Source: Panonychus citri
Taxonomy: Eukaryota; Arthropoda; Arachnida; Trombidiformes; Tetranychidae
NCBI RefSeq assembly: GCF_014898815.1
Contig: NW_026515416.1
Location: 124,001 to 188,000 of the forward strand
Reading direction: 5' to 3'
DNA: 64,000 bases
In this document: piece by piece, positions 1 to 11,036 of the stretch
Numbering within the stretch: position 1 is the first letter of the stretch
Layout: the number at the start of each line of letters is the position of its first letter
The notes under the pieces: model-generated
What the model saw: only the letters and a program-made list of their open reading frames with translations
Told to the model about the DNA's origin: nothing
Database searches by the model: none
Position numbers and translations under genes: made by a program

Positions 1-653
1 ATATTGGTTTTGATAACTTTTCTCGTATCCGTCCAAATGCTGGTCATTTATTGTTATCCAAATGGGAGAGACAAAATCGTATCCATTGGATTGTCACTCA
101 AAATGTTGATCAACTTCACCAAAAATCTGGTTCATTAAGAGTAACTGAACTTCATGGTTCGGGATTTACGGTCAAATGTTTAAACAGTCGAACGTCAAAT
201 TGTGACTTTCAAATTAGTCGACATATTTTTCAAGAGATTCTACACCAATATAATCCACAATTAGTTGACCTAAAGATCGACGATCTTCGAACCGTAAGAC
301 CTGATGGAGATGTTGATTTAGATGAACAATTCGAGAAGAATTTTAAAATTCCTTGTTGTCCAAATTGTTCTGGAATTCTTAAACCTGATATCATCTTTTT
401 CGGTGACACTGTACCTAAGGATCGTGTTGAATATATTTATCGTAAATTGGACATTTCCGATTCTCTATTAGTTATTGGTTCATCTCTTCAAGTTTACTCT
501 GCTTATCGTTACTTAATCGCTGCAAGTGAGCGATCACTTCCAATCATGTTGATCAATATTGGAACATCAAGAGCTGATAAATTACCGAATGTAACAATCA
601 TCAAAAGACGAGCAGGTCAATTATTACCTTTAGTTGATTTGAAAATAAATTGA
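1..653 (+). CDS. SIRT4: Sirtuin 4-like NAD-dependent deacylase/ADP-ribosyltransferase, 3' part
   Basis: The reading frame is open from the window edge (codons from base 3) to a TGA at 651-653, so only the last ~216 residues are present. Class II sirtuin landmarks occur in order: TQNVDQLH (NAD pocket), LHGSG with the catalytic His, a CPNC zinc half-site, KPDIIFFGDTVP, VIGSSLQVYSAYR and LINIG. The PDGDV and QVYS segments and the C-terminal LLPLVDL resemble mitochondrial SIRT4, whose known roles are deacylation and ADP-ribosylation of matrix enzymes. One oddity: the first zinc half-site is a C-x7-C spacing (CLNSRTSNC) instead of the usual C-x2-C. The N-terminus and any targeting peptide lie outside the window. 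Family call is firm; the SIRT4 subtype is an inference from these motifs. Confidence 0.9.
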   Translation, partial: IGFDNFSRIRPNAGHLLLSKWERQNRIHWIVTQNVDQLHQKSGSLRVTELHGSGFTVKCLNSRTSNCDFQISRHIFQEILHQYNPQLVDLKIDDLRTVRPDGDVDLDEQFEKNFKIPCCPNCSGILKPDIIFFGDTVPKDRVEYIYRKLDISDSLLVIGSSLQVYSAYRYLIAASERSLPIMLINIGTSRADKLPNVTIIKRRAGQLLPLVDLKIN

Positions 654-1837
654 TATTATTCACGAACAAATTGAGATGAATAATTAAATTTTGTTGACAA
701 AATTTTAATTTTTTGTTAATCAACGATTCTGATGTTCTTAGCAACAATTAACGAATCATCTATTAAATATTCGTATGCTTTATCCCATCAGTAACATTTT
801 AACTTGAATATTCAGAGAAAACATTTACAACTGTAATTACGAAGATGGAACCTAAAAACTCAATCATATCCATTCCAACTATAGATATTTTTTAATATCT
901 TGTCAGTGGATTCTCAGATTTTGATAAAAAAAAAGATTTTTAAGAATCCGCTTGAAAATTTGATATTAATTCAGTGTTGGCGCGTTTTTATCGATAGTCC
1001 GCAAAGAGATAATCGAAAACGAAAATTCAATTTTTTCCCCTTTACTAAAATTGAAAAATTCCTATCTAACCCATTGTTAAGACTCACATAGAGATAACAT
1101 GTAATCATTTTTCAAATTTTTTTCCCTCAACTTTGATATTAATTCGTGGTCAAAAATCTCGGTCAAAATGAATAAAATTTCGCACGAGTCTTCATGAAGT
1201 AATGAAAAATCATAATCACGATTTTCACGAAATTAACACAAGAAGTTTTCTAAATATTGAAATTAAAACAAAAAGTCTCAAAATTTATCCCCACAGGTTA
1301 TTGATAAATTATTGCTAACTAAATTTAGTCATTTTTCACAATAAAGTGTATTTTTGCTCAATCGAAACGCATATTCGTCCAAGTGTCAGTTCAAACTTAG
1401 AATTAAACCTTTCCAGTCCAAAATGTTCTCGAATAACGTTGATTGAAATTTATATTGATTTAATATAACAATATGGTCTGATATTCTTATCAGATCTCTG
1501 TGACATCTATTAACGATATTTCAGCTGTTCCGATAGTAATAATTTTGAAAAATTTTCGGTTTTAATCTGGACAATCAGTTCTGATTATCTTTAATACAAA
1601 CCTGCAAACCTCGTTTTTCCGAAACGAGAAACATGTTAACGCGAACGTGAAAATAAAAGGTTAATCTCTTAATCTCCCAAGGGATGTCAATTCTTTTCCA
1701 AATCATTTTTTTATAAGCAAAAGAAGGTGAATTCAAATGGAAAACACTGTTCATAATAAATTGTCAGTACGATTGTTATTATTATAATAGACCTTATAAG
1801 CTACTAACTGATTTAATAGCAATTAAATACACTTAAC
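654..1837. other. Intergenic region between SIRT4 and the next minus-strand gene
   Basis: AT-rich spacer between the SIRT4 stop and the convergent end of the small secreted gene. A 63-codon open frame near 900-1091 has no start context, domain or hydrophobic signal and is treated as chance. No RNA gene, repeat or promoter was recognised here. Confidence 0.5.
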
Positions 1838-2438
1838 TTAGGTAGACTTTTTACTATTTTTAGACAAATAAGCATTATACAAACTCCAATATCTCTGCAT
1901 AAAATCTGGTGAAATAGGAGCACCAGTCTCAGAGTCCAATCGTGGTTGAGATCCTCCTTCTGGATATCCACCAGGAGGTAAAACAGAGATTTGACCTTGA
2001 ACCAAATTTACGGGACCTTGCTTATTTTGACCATTACTAAATGTACGAGTACTAAAGGGTGTGTAGTTTAAAAACTGAAATTTAGAGATAAGAAAATCAC
2101 AAAGACAGAAGTAAGAAAAAAAGATAAGCTAACCTTTTACCAGTTATATTCCAATATCTCTGCATAAAATCTGGTGAAATAGGAGCACCAGTCTCAGAGT
2201 TCAATCGTAGTTGAGATCTTTCTGTTGGATTTCCACCAGGAGATAAAACAGAGAGTTGATCTTGAACCAAATTTACGGGACCTTGCTGATTTTGATCATT
2301 AAGAGTACTAAAGGGTGTGAAGTTTAAAAACTGAAATTTAGGATCATTCTCTAAACATTCACTTACATTGATTAATGAGAAAACAGTTATCACTGATATG
2401 AAGTACATGTAGATGAAACTCACTTGTAAGAAATTCAT
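1838..2438 (-). CDS. Small secreted orphan protein with duplicated C-terminal block
   Basis: The ATG at 2438 opens a hydrophobic signal peptide ending near VSEC, then a ~75-residue Pro/Gln-rich block (KFQFLNFTPFST ... GAPISPDFMQRYW). The same block is present again downstream at about 1838-2070, with KFQFLNYTPFST ... SPDFMQRYW and its own TAA. A ~60-bp gap starting with a GTAAAAG donor-like site and ending in TTTCAG separates them. The available donors leave phase 1 or 2, while the second block is open in phase 0, so direct splicing would hit a stop. The second block may be an alternative last exon reached another way, a separate gene or a decaying copy. No known domain; function unknown. The upstream TATA region is shared with other secreted genes in the window. 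The start was chosen because the longer frame upstream reads through that promoter. Confidence 0.6.
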
Positions 2439-2525
2439 TTTAGTAAATTCTGAATGAAAATTTGAAGAACAATTTATATAACTAGAGATGATAGATTTGA
2501 ATGCTCGAAATGGCGATTTAAAATT

Positions 2526-2555
2526 TCCTTTTATACAAAACTGTTCTGGTAAATT
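2526..2555 (-). promoter_or_regulatory. Core promoter of the secreted orphan gene (shared module)
   Basis: On the minus strand TTACCAGAA is followed by GTATAAAAGG, about 90 bases before the ATG. The same ACCAGAA plus TATAAAA arrangement precedes the secreted gene at 40.7 kb and occurs in altered form at 3.0, 16.8, 18.8 and 39.6 kb. Confidence 0.55.
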
Positions 2556-2660
2556 ATTCATAGAAAGTTAATTGATTAAAAGTAAATAATTCGTTATAAA
2601 GTTTAAACAAATGATAAATCATGTTTATTCAATCGATTGATCGACAAACTCAATTACATA

Positions 2661-2851
2661 CAGTCGTGAAAATTGAGTTTGTGCTTTTTTCAAATCATTT
2701 GCGCACCTTTGGCAAAAATTAGCTTAATCAAAACGATTGATTAGATAAATTTAACACTACCAACTCTACATTTGTATCTATTAATTTGGTTTTATCAATC
2801 AAGATTCTCAAATGAATAAAATAAAAAGCACAAACTCAATTTTCACGGCTG
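2661..2851. mobile_element. MITE with ~29-bp terminal inverted repeats and TA target duplication
   Basis: The ends are inverted repeats beginning CAGTCGTGAAAATTGAGTTT (left) and, read inward on the other strand, CAGCCGTGAAAATTGAGTTT (right). They match at 28 of the first 29 positions, and the element is flanked by TA on both sides. It is 191 bp long with no coding capacity. A CAG-start TIR with TA duplication is typical of Tc1/mariner-derived non-autonomous elements. The inner TIR segment TTGAGTTTGTGC resembles that of the element at 38.4 kb (TTGAGTTTGCACC). Confidence 0.85.
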
Positions 2852-3021
2852 TATAATATTAATAATATTTTCCGCTAATACTGTACCATGATTATCTTCA
2901 AATGATTAAATGCATGTATTATATAATATTAACTTTATTTTCAAATAATATCGCTTTATAATGGCGATACTTGTAAGTGAGGATCCGGAACTAGTTAAAG
3001 CGGAAATGGGCTTAAGTTGAA

Positions 3022-3133
3022 ATGAATATTTAATCATTCACCAGAGATGTTTGGTACAAAAAGTAAGTTTTCTCACGTGTTATAACAAGTAAACGATCCT
3101 TTAATCATGAAAGTTTTCCGATTGACAATTTAG
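3022..3133 (+). pseudogene. Decayed secreted-gene start (promoter module plus ATGAAAGTTTTC)
   Basis: ATATTTAATCATTCACCAGA, then a degraded TATA (GGTACAAAAAG), then ATGAAAGTTTTCCG at 3107 followed within nine codons by TAG. The order and wording match the 5' module of the chimeric peroxidase genes and of the 40.7-kb secreted gene, whose ORFs also start ATGAAAGTTTT. No body of the protein survives. It is best read as a dead copy of that 5' module. Confidence 0.5.
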
Positions 3134-6100
3134 CATAGATATTTGATCAGTGTCATCACTATTGATCTTTAATTGTAAGTTGATTATTTATGGGAATGAA
3201 CTCAAATGTTTGTTTTTTGTTGCTCGAAAAAGTTTTTTCTTTACCACTATTTTCTTAGTTAATCATCATAGAACAATTAAATTGGTAACCAATTTACTAT
3301 AACGGTCAACATGGTCAATTTTTTTCTGTGAATTTCTTGACCGACAATTGATCTTGAAAAGTAATTTAATTTGATTCTGTTTGGTGAATCAAATTGTAAC
3401 AGGAAAAATTCAATCAACTGTAAACTATTTCTTATTAGATAGACAAACAATCAACGTGATTAATTATTGATTGATGATGTTTAATCATTAACTTACCTGT
3501 CAGTTTGTAATTTACCAAAAGTTCAATATTAGATATTTGGGCAAACAATTAGTTGTAATGAAAGAATCAATTTTCCCATGAAAGTTTGATTATCAAACTG
3601 AATCAATTTTCAAGCTCATCGTCAATCAGTTGATTTGAAATGAAATCGCTAACAATTAGATAGCTACGAGTAACTTAAGCATTTGAATAATCTAAATCAT
3701 ATCAAACTTAAATTCTGATTGTTGGTTACCTTCAATTTTCACAATCAAGCTAAATTTTTAAGCTCAAATAGTAATTTAAAGTTTAACTAATCTACTGATC
3801 ATTAATTAACTGTTAATTATATTCACTTTAAACTCTCCTACTCTCACTCATTCACCATATCTTTGGCTGTAACTATTAGTTAATCACTAATTTCTTGATT
3901 AGTATCCTTTCCTCGATTAATTGTCACCACATTTACCATCCAATTACAATTAATTACGCATTAATCAAAAAGTGTTACCAATCATAATCAACTAATGACC
4001 TGATAATTGATTGTCACCTTTGCTGTTGGGTAGTTGATAACAATCAACTGATTGTTGCAAATCCAATAATTTACTATAATACCAATTGCTAATTCGTTAA
4101 CTAACCAGAATAGCTAACAGGTAATTACAATTTAAATGTTAATCATTTCCCAATCATTTTTTTCACAATTACCAAAATCATCACAAACACAATTAACTTT
4201 TTTTTTGAAAGTCAGAAAGCATTTAATTGTTGACGAAACAATTAACTTAACCACAAATTAGGGATGATAAATTGACCAAGATTTTAAAATCGGAAACATA
4301 ATTAAATTGTCAGTCTTAATTGTCATCAACGAAACAGATCAACCATTGATAATCATAATGTAAAAGTCCCAATTAAACTAAAAATAATATCAAAAAGTAG
4401 TAAAAATAATAATTAGGTTGTTGATTTAATGGTTAAAAACAATCAAGAGCTGATCAAGCAATCAAATCAACAGGAAAGTAATTGATAAACATGATACTAA
4501 TCAAATCAAATACAATCAATTGAGTCTCAAATGGCAATTGATTAATTGATAGCCAAAAATGATGGACTTATAATAATAACCAGCAATTAACAAAATGATA
4601 AAAAATTAAAAACAAAACAAAGTGCTAATTGTGAAGCTGATTAGCAAATTAAACAAATCAACAATTAGACTGATACAATTAATCGGATATGTGATTTTAT
4701 GATAATAAATTATTTTTATCATCTTCTTTTACTTTCTAATCATAATCATTAAGATCACAGTCAACAATCAGTTAATTGAGTTAAAGTTTCAATTGTCAAC
4801 CTTTATGATTAAGTTAATTGTGTTTCTGCAACAAACTGACCTCCAGACGAAACATTAACTTATCATTGATGATTTTTACACTTCTAATTATTAATTCATT
4901 TTGATGGTTTTAATTGTTACTCTAATTGTAATCAATTTGTTTTCCCTCTCCTCTTACCTTTTTTCCACTAATTAACACAATTAGTTTGATGTTAATGATG
5001 ATAGTGATTCTTGCGACATTAACTTTGCTAATTGTTACAATTTGGTGATGTCGTTTACTTTCAATTTATGGATTTGAATAATTAATTGTTATGTTTTAGT
5101 TTGTTTTCATTTAATTGCTACTGTTAGATTGGGAAGATGTCTGATTGTTTTGGTAATCTTATTAATTAATTTTCAGGTCACATTGTTAAGTTAATTGTCA
5201 ATGATGGTATTGAGTTAATTGTGATAAAACTTTTTTTTTTGTCCATTATTAATTGTTGTTAAAATGAATTTAAAAACGATGATTAAAATTAACTGTATTT
5301 ATGGTTCTGTTGATTGTCAAGTTAACAATTTATTTACAATCATGAATTAGAAAATTGATCACAATTAATCTTAGGCCTGGTAAATATCATGATGACAATT
5401 TAAGCTTACAATTTACCAAACAATTTGAAGTGTAACAATTACTTTTAATTCAGTTTCTTGTAATAATAGTAAAAAAAAAATATCAAATTTGGTCAATTAG
5501 TTTATAGTTAGTTAACAATTAAGTATTGACGATAATAATATTAGATTGTAATTTGAACAAAAAACTTAATCATTACCGAGTTTAGTTGGTCAAATCAAGA
5601 GTAAATTGTTAATGATTAAATGATTTGATTCAAATGTCTGATTGTTGAATTAGCTGGAAAATTAGAAGCACAATTAAAAGTGATCTATTTGCTTGTTCTT
5701 GGTTATATTTTGAATTCTGTGTATTAATTTTAATTGTCTTCAATAAATTGACCTCTATTTTTGATCCAATTAAATAGTTGGTTAGTTAATTGTTAACTTT
5801 TTTACATATCAAGTTGTTCATTTGAGGATGATTAGTCTTAATCGTTTTGAATGTTAAACAATTAGTGATTTGATTTCCTCCAACCAACCTACAATTAAGT
5901 TATAATAATATGCCTTGATCATCAAACGGCGATGACAACAATTAACTTTAATTGTCAAAGGAAAGTAGATTGAAAATTAAATTGTTCACATCTAAATCTT
6001 GTATTTATACCTAATTAATTATCTTTATCGTTGTAGTAACAATTATCATCCAAAGACAAGTAGGAAAATATTACAATTAGTTGATTATCTGTTGATGATT

Positions 6101-8160
6101 CAATTGATTTACTAATAAAAAAAGTTTCAAATTAAATAACTAATTGTTCAAAATAATTTACATGATAACTTTTTGATTGTTGGAGTAACGATTAGTTAAT
6201 TTTTGTAACTCTATTATTAATTAACTAGTCAGAATTATAATTAGAAGGAAAAAAAATCCTAACTAAATTAGATCAATGTAACAGTTAATTAAGTTAATTT
6301 ACTAAGCTTGCATGTCCAATTTGCTTATTGTAATCATTTAACTAATCAACTAATTGTAATTGTTAACCTTGGTCAATATTGGATTTCATTAATCAACTGT
6401 AGCCTTGGTTAGTTAGTTTGATTGTTGATTAAATGTACCAATTACATTTTTTTGTCATTATTATTATCGTAAGGAAAAGTAAACAAAATTAAGAAAATTA
6501 ATTTAATTGTTAAAACGAGAAAAAAGTTTAATCAACTATCAAAAAGCGCAATTTAATTTGTATCTGATTTCCAATGAAAACTTCTGAGAACTTAATCAAC
6601 TTTCAATCGTTACAATTTAAATTATTTCGTTAATTTCTTATAATTCATTACAATCACAATTAAAGAAAAATATTTCTTTACAATTAGTTGATCAAACGGT
6701 AAATGATTAAATAATAATCAACTTTTTTTTCACAATAAAATTTAATTGTAAATGATTAAAATGGATAAGATTATTAATTGTGTTCTAATTGAAGATATTT
6801 TCAAATCATGTATAAGTGATTCAATGTAAATACGATTGTTAATTGTAACAATTTGATTATGAAGGTGATGACAATTAACTCTAACTGAAGGCCTTTAAAT
6901 CAACAATTAAAATGCAATAATCTATTCATGATTGATTAATTGATTAGTATTCAAAATTGAGATTAATTGAAGTTGTATGATAATATTACAATTAAAGGAT
7001 TAATTTTTGTTTAAGGAAATCAATCGATAACAATTTAACCTTAATCACTATAAAATCTTTGTTATTATATTTAAATTTTTATCACAATTAAGTTAATTGT
7101 AACTCCTTATTTGTAATCAAAGTCGATTTATTAACAATTGAGCAATAATAATTGTGTGAATTGTTAAATTTCCTTGTGAAAATGATTAACGGTTGTTAAT
7201 TGTTGATTCTGTCATCCATCAATATCTCAACTAAGGTGAGAGGATGAGAAATCAACTTAATCAGTTATCTAAATCATGGCAACAATTTAAATTCACAAAT
7301 GATTGAGCTTAATGATGTTCAAAGAATTGGTTAACTATAATTAACCAAAAGAAAAACCAAACAATTAAAATTAATTTTAGATTAAAATCAAAGAGATGAG
7401 AGGAAAAGGGAGAGAGAGAGTTTTGGAAGATGATGAGCATGATGAAGATGCGAAAAAGACACAGATGATGATTTTAGAACAAGAAAAGGAAATGGATAAA
7501 AAGACAGAGAATGGAAGATAATGTCGACAGTAAAGGGAGAAATTCGAAAGAGAAGATAAAAAATATATCGAAAGAAAGAGAATCAGAGCATTTCTCTTAG
7601 TTCGAGGAAAGAGAGAAAAAGAGTTATCATTCTCTCTCTTTCTTTTCCACCTTAACTCTCTCTCTCTCTCTCTCTCTCTCTTCTATCATCATTATCATTT
7701 GTTTATCATGACAATCAACTCCTTCCCCTGAGTGTGAATGAAGATTGATTCAAGATCTACTAACGATTCCCTATTGACACTCACTTTTACCTCAACCTTT
7801 CATTGAAACAGTTTAAGTTTAATAATTTGATCAACAATTTTAAACGTCATGACAATTTATAAATTGTTACCTTACATTCATCATATGATAATGGTCAGTT
7901 CTAGTTTGATCAGTTAAATGGCCACTAGCTTAGTCCAACCGAAAATCTTTGTGCTTAACCATCATAATTGTGTTAATTTTTTCAACTGAATATTGAAAAC
8001 ATAAAAAAATCAGTTAATTTTTCATCATTTCATCAAACTGTTTCTATCACTTTTAATCTGTTCCTAATATTTGCCAATATTTTTTGATTGTTTTATACTC
8101 TTTGAATAAAAAGATAATCTTTATCCTCAATTAATTAAATTGCCTGAAAATAATCAGAAA
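3134..8160. other. Long AT-rich non-coding region upstream of the peroxidase
   Basis: About 5 kb with no supported gene. It is dense in CAATTA/TAATTG and TTGATTG words on both strands. A purine-rich patch at ~7390-7620 (GAGA and AAAGA runs) and a CT microsatellite lie just upstream of the peroxidase start, which would suit an arthropod promoter-proximal region. Regulatory function is inference. Confidence 0.5.
7656..7682 (+). repeat. (CT)n microsatellite
   Basis: Uninterrupted CT dinucleotide run of about 13 units, adjacent to a GA-rich tract of opposite bias ~50 bp upstream. The pair could form a hairpin or bind GAGA-type factors. Confidence 0.9.
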
Positions 8161-10989
8161 ATGTTCAAGTTTAATTGTTACTGTGTCATCAACCCTTCCT
8201 TTTATACTAACTATTTATGGATATTATTAATTCAATTGACAATTTTAATTAATCCGTTGTCAGCCACAACAAATATAATCTCCATTGGTGACAATGGAAA
8301 CAATTGTAATTACACTAATCCATTGACTAATCATACAAGTCGATTGCAATGTGCCACTCCCAAGGTAAACTCATCTGTAAGTATTGATCATAAATTAAGA
8401 CAATGATTAAGATTAAGATCAGATTAATCTGCTTCTATTAATATTCCAAATAATTACTCTTAATTATCCTAATAATCAAAGTTTTCTGAAAATCCTTAAA
8501 GCCTTTCCAATTTGTTACACAAAGTTAACTTAAATCACATTACCATAAATTAACTTAATTAACTTTAATTTCGTAATACAAACAACATTTCAACAAGATT
8601 GATACAAACAGATAAACACGATAATCCTTAATCCAAGTAATGAGTTAATCTTAATTACATAAAACTACATAACACTTAACTTAATGCTGCGGTTCTTGGA
8701 TTCAGATAATTATCCTGAATTCATCATAATGATTGACCAGTCAATGATTTCTTATTATGGTCAACAAGCCAACTAAGAAAAGAGTAACAATCATGAATGA
8801 ATAATGAATGAAATTGTCACGTAAAAGAAGAAGCAAAAAAAAAAATGAGATTATGGTAATTTTTTTGTTTCTCTTTCACAATTAATCAAACCGATTGATT
8901 AATATTCACTACTCATTGATAGACACCAAGAGAGATAGAGACCCATTTAAAAATAGCGAGATAATAATGTTCGTTAATAGTAAATAATTAATCCGATTTG
9001 ATGGAGATTAATGTTCAATCAACTTGACGTTGATTCGTTAGGATAACGATTGTTATTTAAGGAAAGCAAAACTTTCACTTCTCTTGGCCATTCAAGTGCA
9101 TCAACTAATCAAGATCAACACTATCGATACTCACAATGTTAATCCATTTAATTGTTGCTCTTTTTTTAACTAAACCCTTAAATCGTAATCAGTTTGGTGA
9201 TATCCGTTCATCTTAACACTCTCATCATGTTAATCACTCGAAATCGAAACAATTTACCTTCAATTGTCTACAATTTATTACGATTATGACCTAACCTTTT
9301 TTTTTCATGTTTACTTTTTTTCGTAACCCTTTTTTTTTGCTGTTCGTATTTTCATCTTCATCGTTTTATATATCTGATTCATGTCACAATTTACTAATTG
9401 TGGTTGATAATTTACTCTCTACTATTATCGGTTATTTGTTTAGTGACATTTATCTTGATATAATTTGAGGATATTAATAGAAGGTTTTGTTTGGAATTGA
9501 TATCGGAGAGAGATTATGATTATGATTCTGATTATGATTCTAAATTGAAATTTGCAATTTTCTTTCTTTAAAAGGATATTTTGATTGCTAGTGGCTCGGA
9601 ATTGTTTGGTGCTGAACTAAATGATGCTTATCTCGCCGAAATGGAGAAACAATATTTATCCTCCGAACCATTTAATCAATTGGTTAGGTCGTGCCATAGT
9701 GAATATAGTAACGGGTATCCAACAACACCCATTGGAAGTTATGAGAAAATTCAAGAAGCAATAACTGCGATCATACCTTCAATTTATCTCTATATTGGTT
9801 CGGACACTATGGTTTATCGAACGGTTCCTGGTGCTTTGGAAACATCGAGATTCGTTGCTCAACTGGCTCATGAAAGTGAATTTTTTACACTAATTACTGA
9901 ATATCTTCTTAAAATGTAAGTAAATTCACTTTGCAATCAGTTGATATTCGCACTTATCCACTAATAGATTGAGAAATTTGAAAATCTAAACCAATTGAGT
10001 TTACCCGCTTCTTTTTTTCTCTCCGATTATTTATTGTAATTGTTTACTAATTGCGCTTTTCTTTTCTCTTTTTCTTTAATTACTTAATCAGGCATTGTGC
10101 TACTAAACTTGATTCTGCAATGAAATTCCCGAAACTCAAGGTTAAAGGTAAATTAACTGAAGGCCAAGTGGACAAATTTGCCGTCAACAGTTGTGGATAT
10201 CGTAAAGATCAATTACAATTTGGCTGTAATCCAGCGAGTAAATTTCCCGCCTACGATGGTTCTTGTAACAATTTAATAAAACCGACCTTAGGAATGGCCT
10301 ATTCATGCCATCGTCGTTTAATCCCTCCCGATTATGGTGATGGTGTTAAAAGTTTAAGACTCGCAGCTTCCGGTCAACCCTTACCCAATGCTCGTTTGAT
10401 ATCAAATGAAATTTTACCCTCAATCAACGAAGTTGACCCTGAATTAACTCAGATGAATATGCAATGGGGACAATTTATGGTACACGATATGGTTCGAACA
10501 CCGATTACTCTTGGAAATACTCCTGAATGTTGTCCACCCTCAACTCTCAACCATCCTGAATGTGTAACAATCTCACCTTTACCCAAAGGCGATTCATTAA
10601 CATCCATTTTCAACCAAACTTGCCTTCGAAACACTCGAACTTCACCATGTCCAAGATGTAAATTAGGTAAATTTTTCGATTGTTTTTTATCTCCCCTCTT
10701 GCCTATTCCAATGATCAACTTTCCTAATTATCTTCAATTCTTTCTTCATTGATTGTAATAACAATCTCGCAACTGTACTTGGTCCTGTTGATTGTTAACA
10801 ATCAATTAGTCAACCAACCAAAACAAACAGATTACAGTGAAAATCTTAGCTTAAAGTAACAATCGTATTTACGTAAAGTCATTGATTCATTAACGTGTTT
10901 TAATTTGAATTAACTGTTTATAATCAATATTATTGTCCTCTCATGATTAACTCAGATGATTTCTTAAATTCAGTTATCTTCATCTCGTC

Positions 10990-11036
<47 letters not shown>

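Noticed and set aside
900..1091. 63-codon open frame downstream of SIRT4
   Set aside because: Low-complexity AT-driven frame, no true ATG context, no signal peptide or domain.
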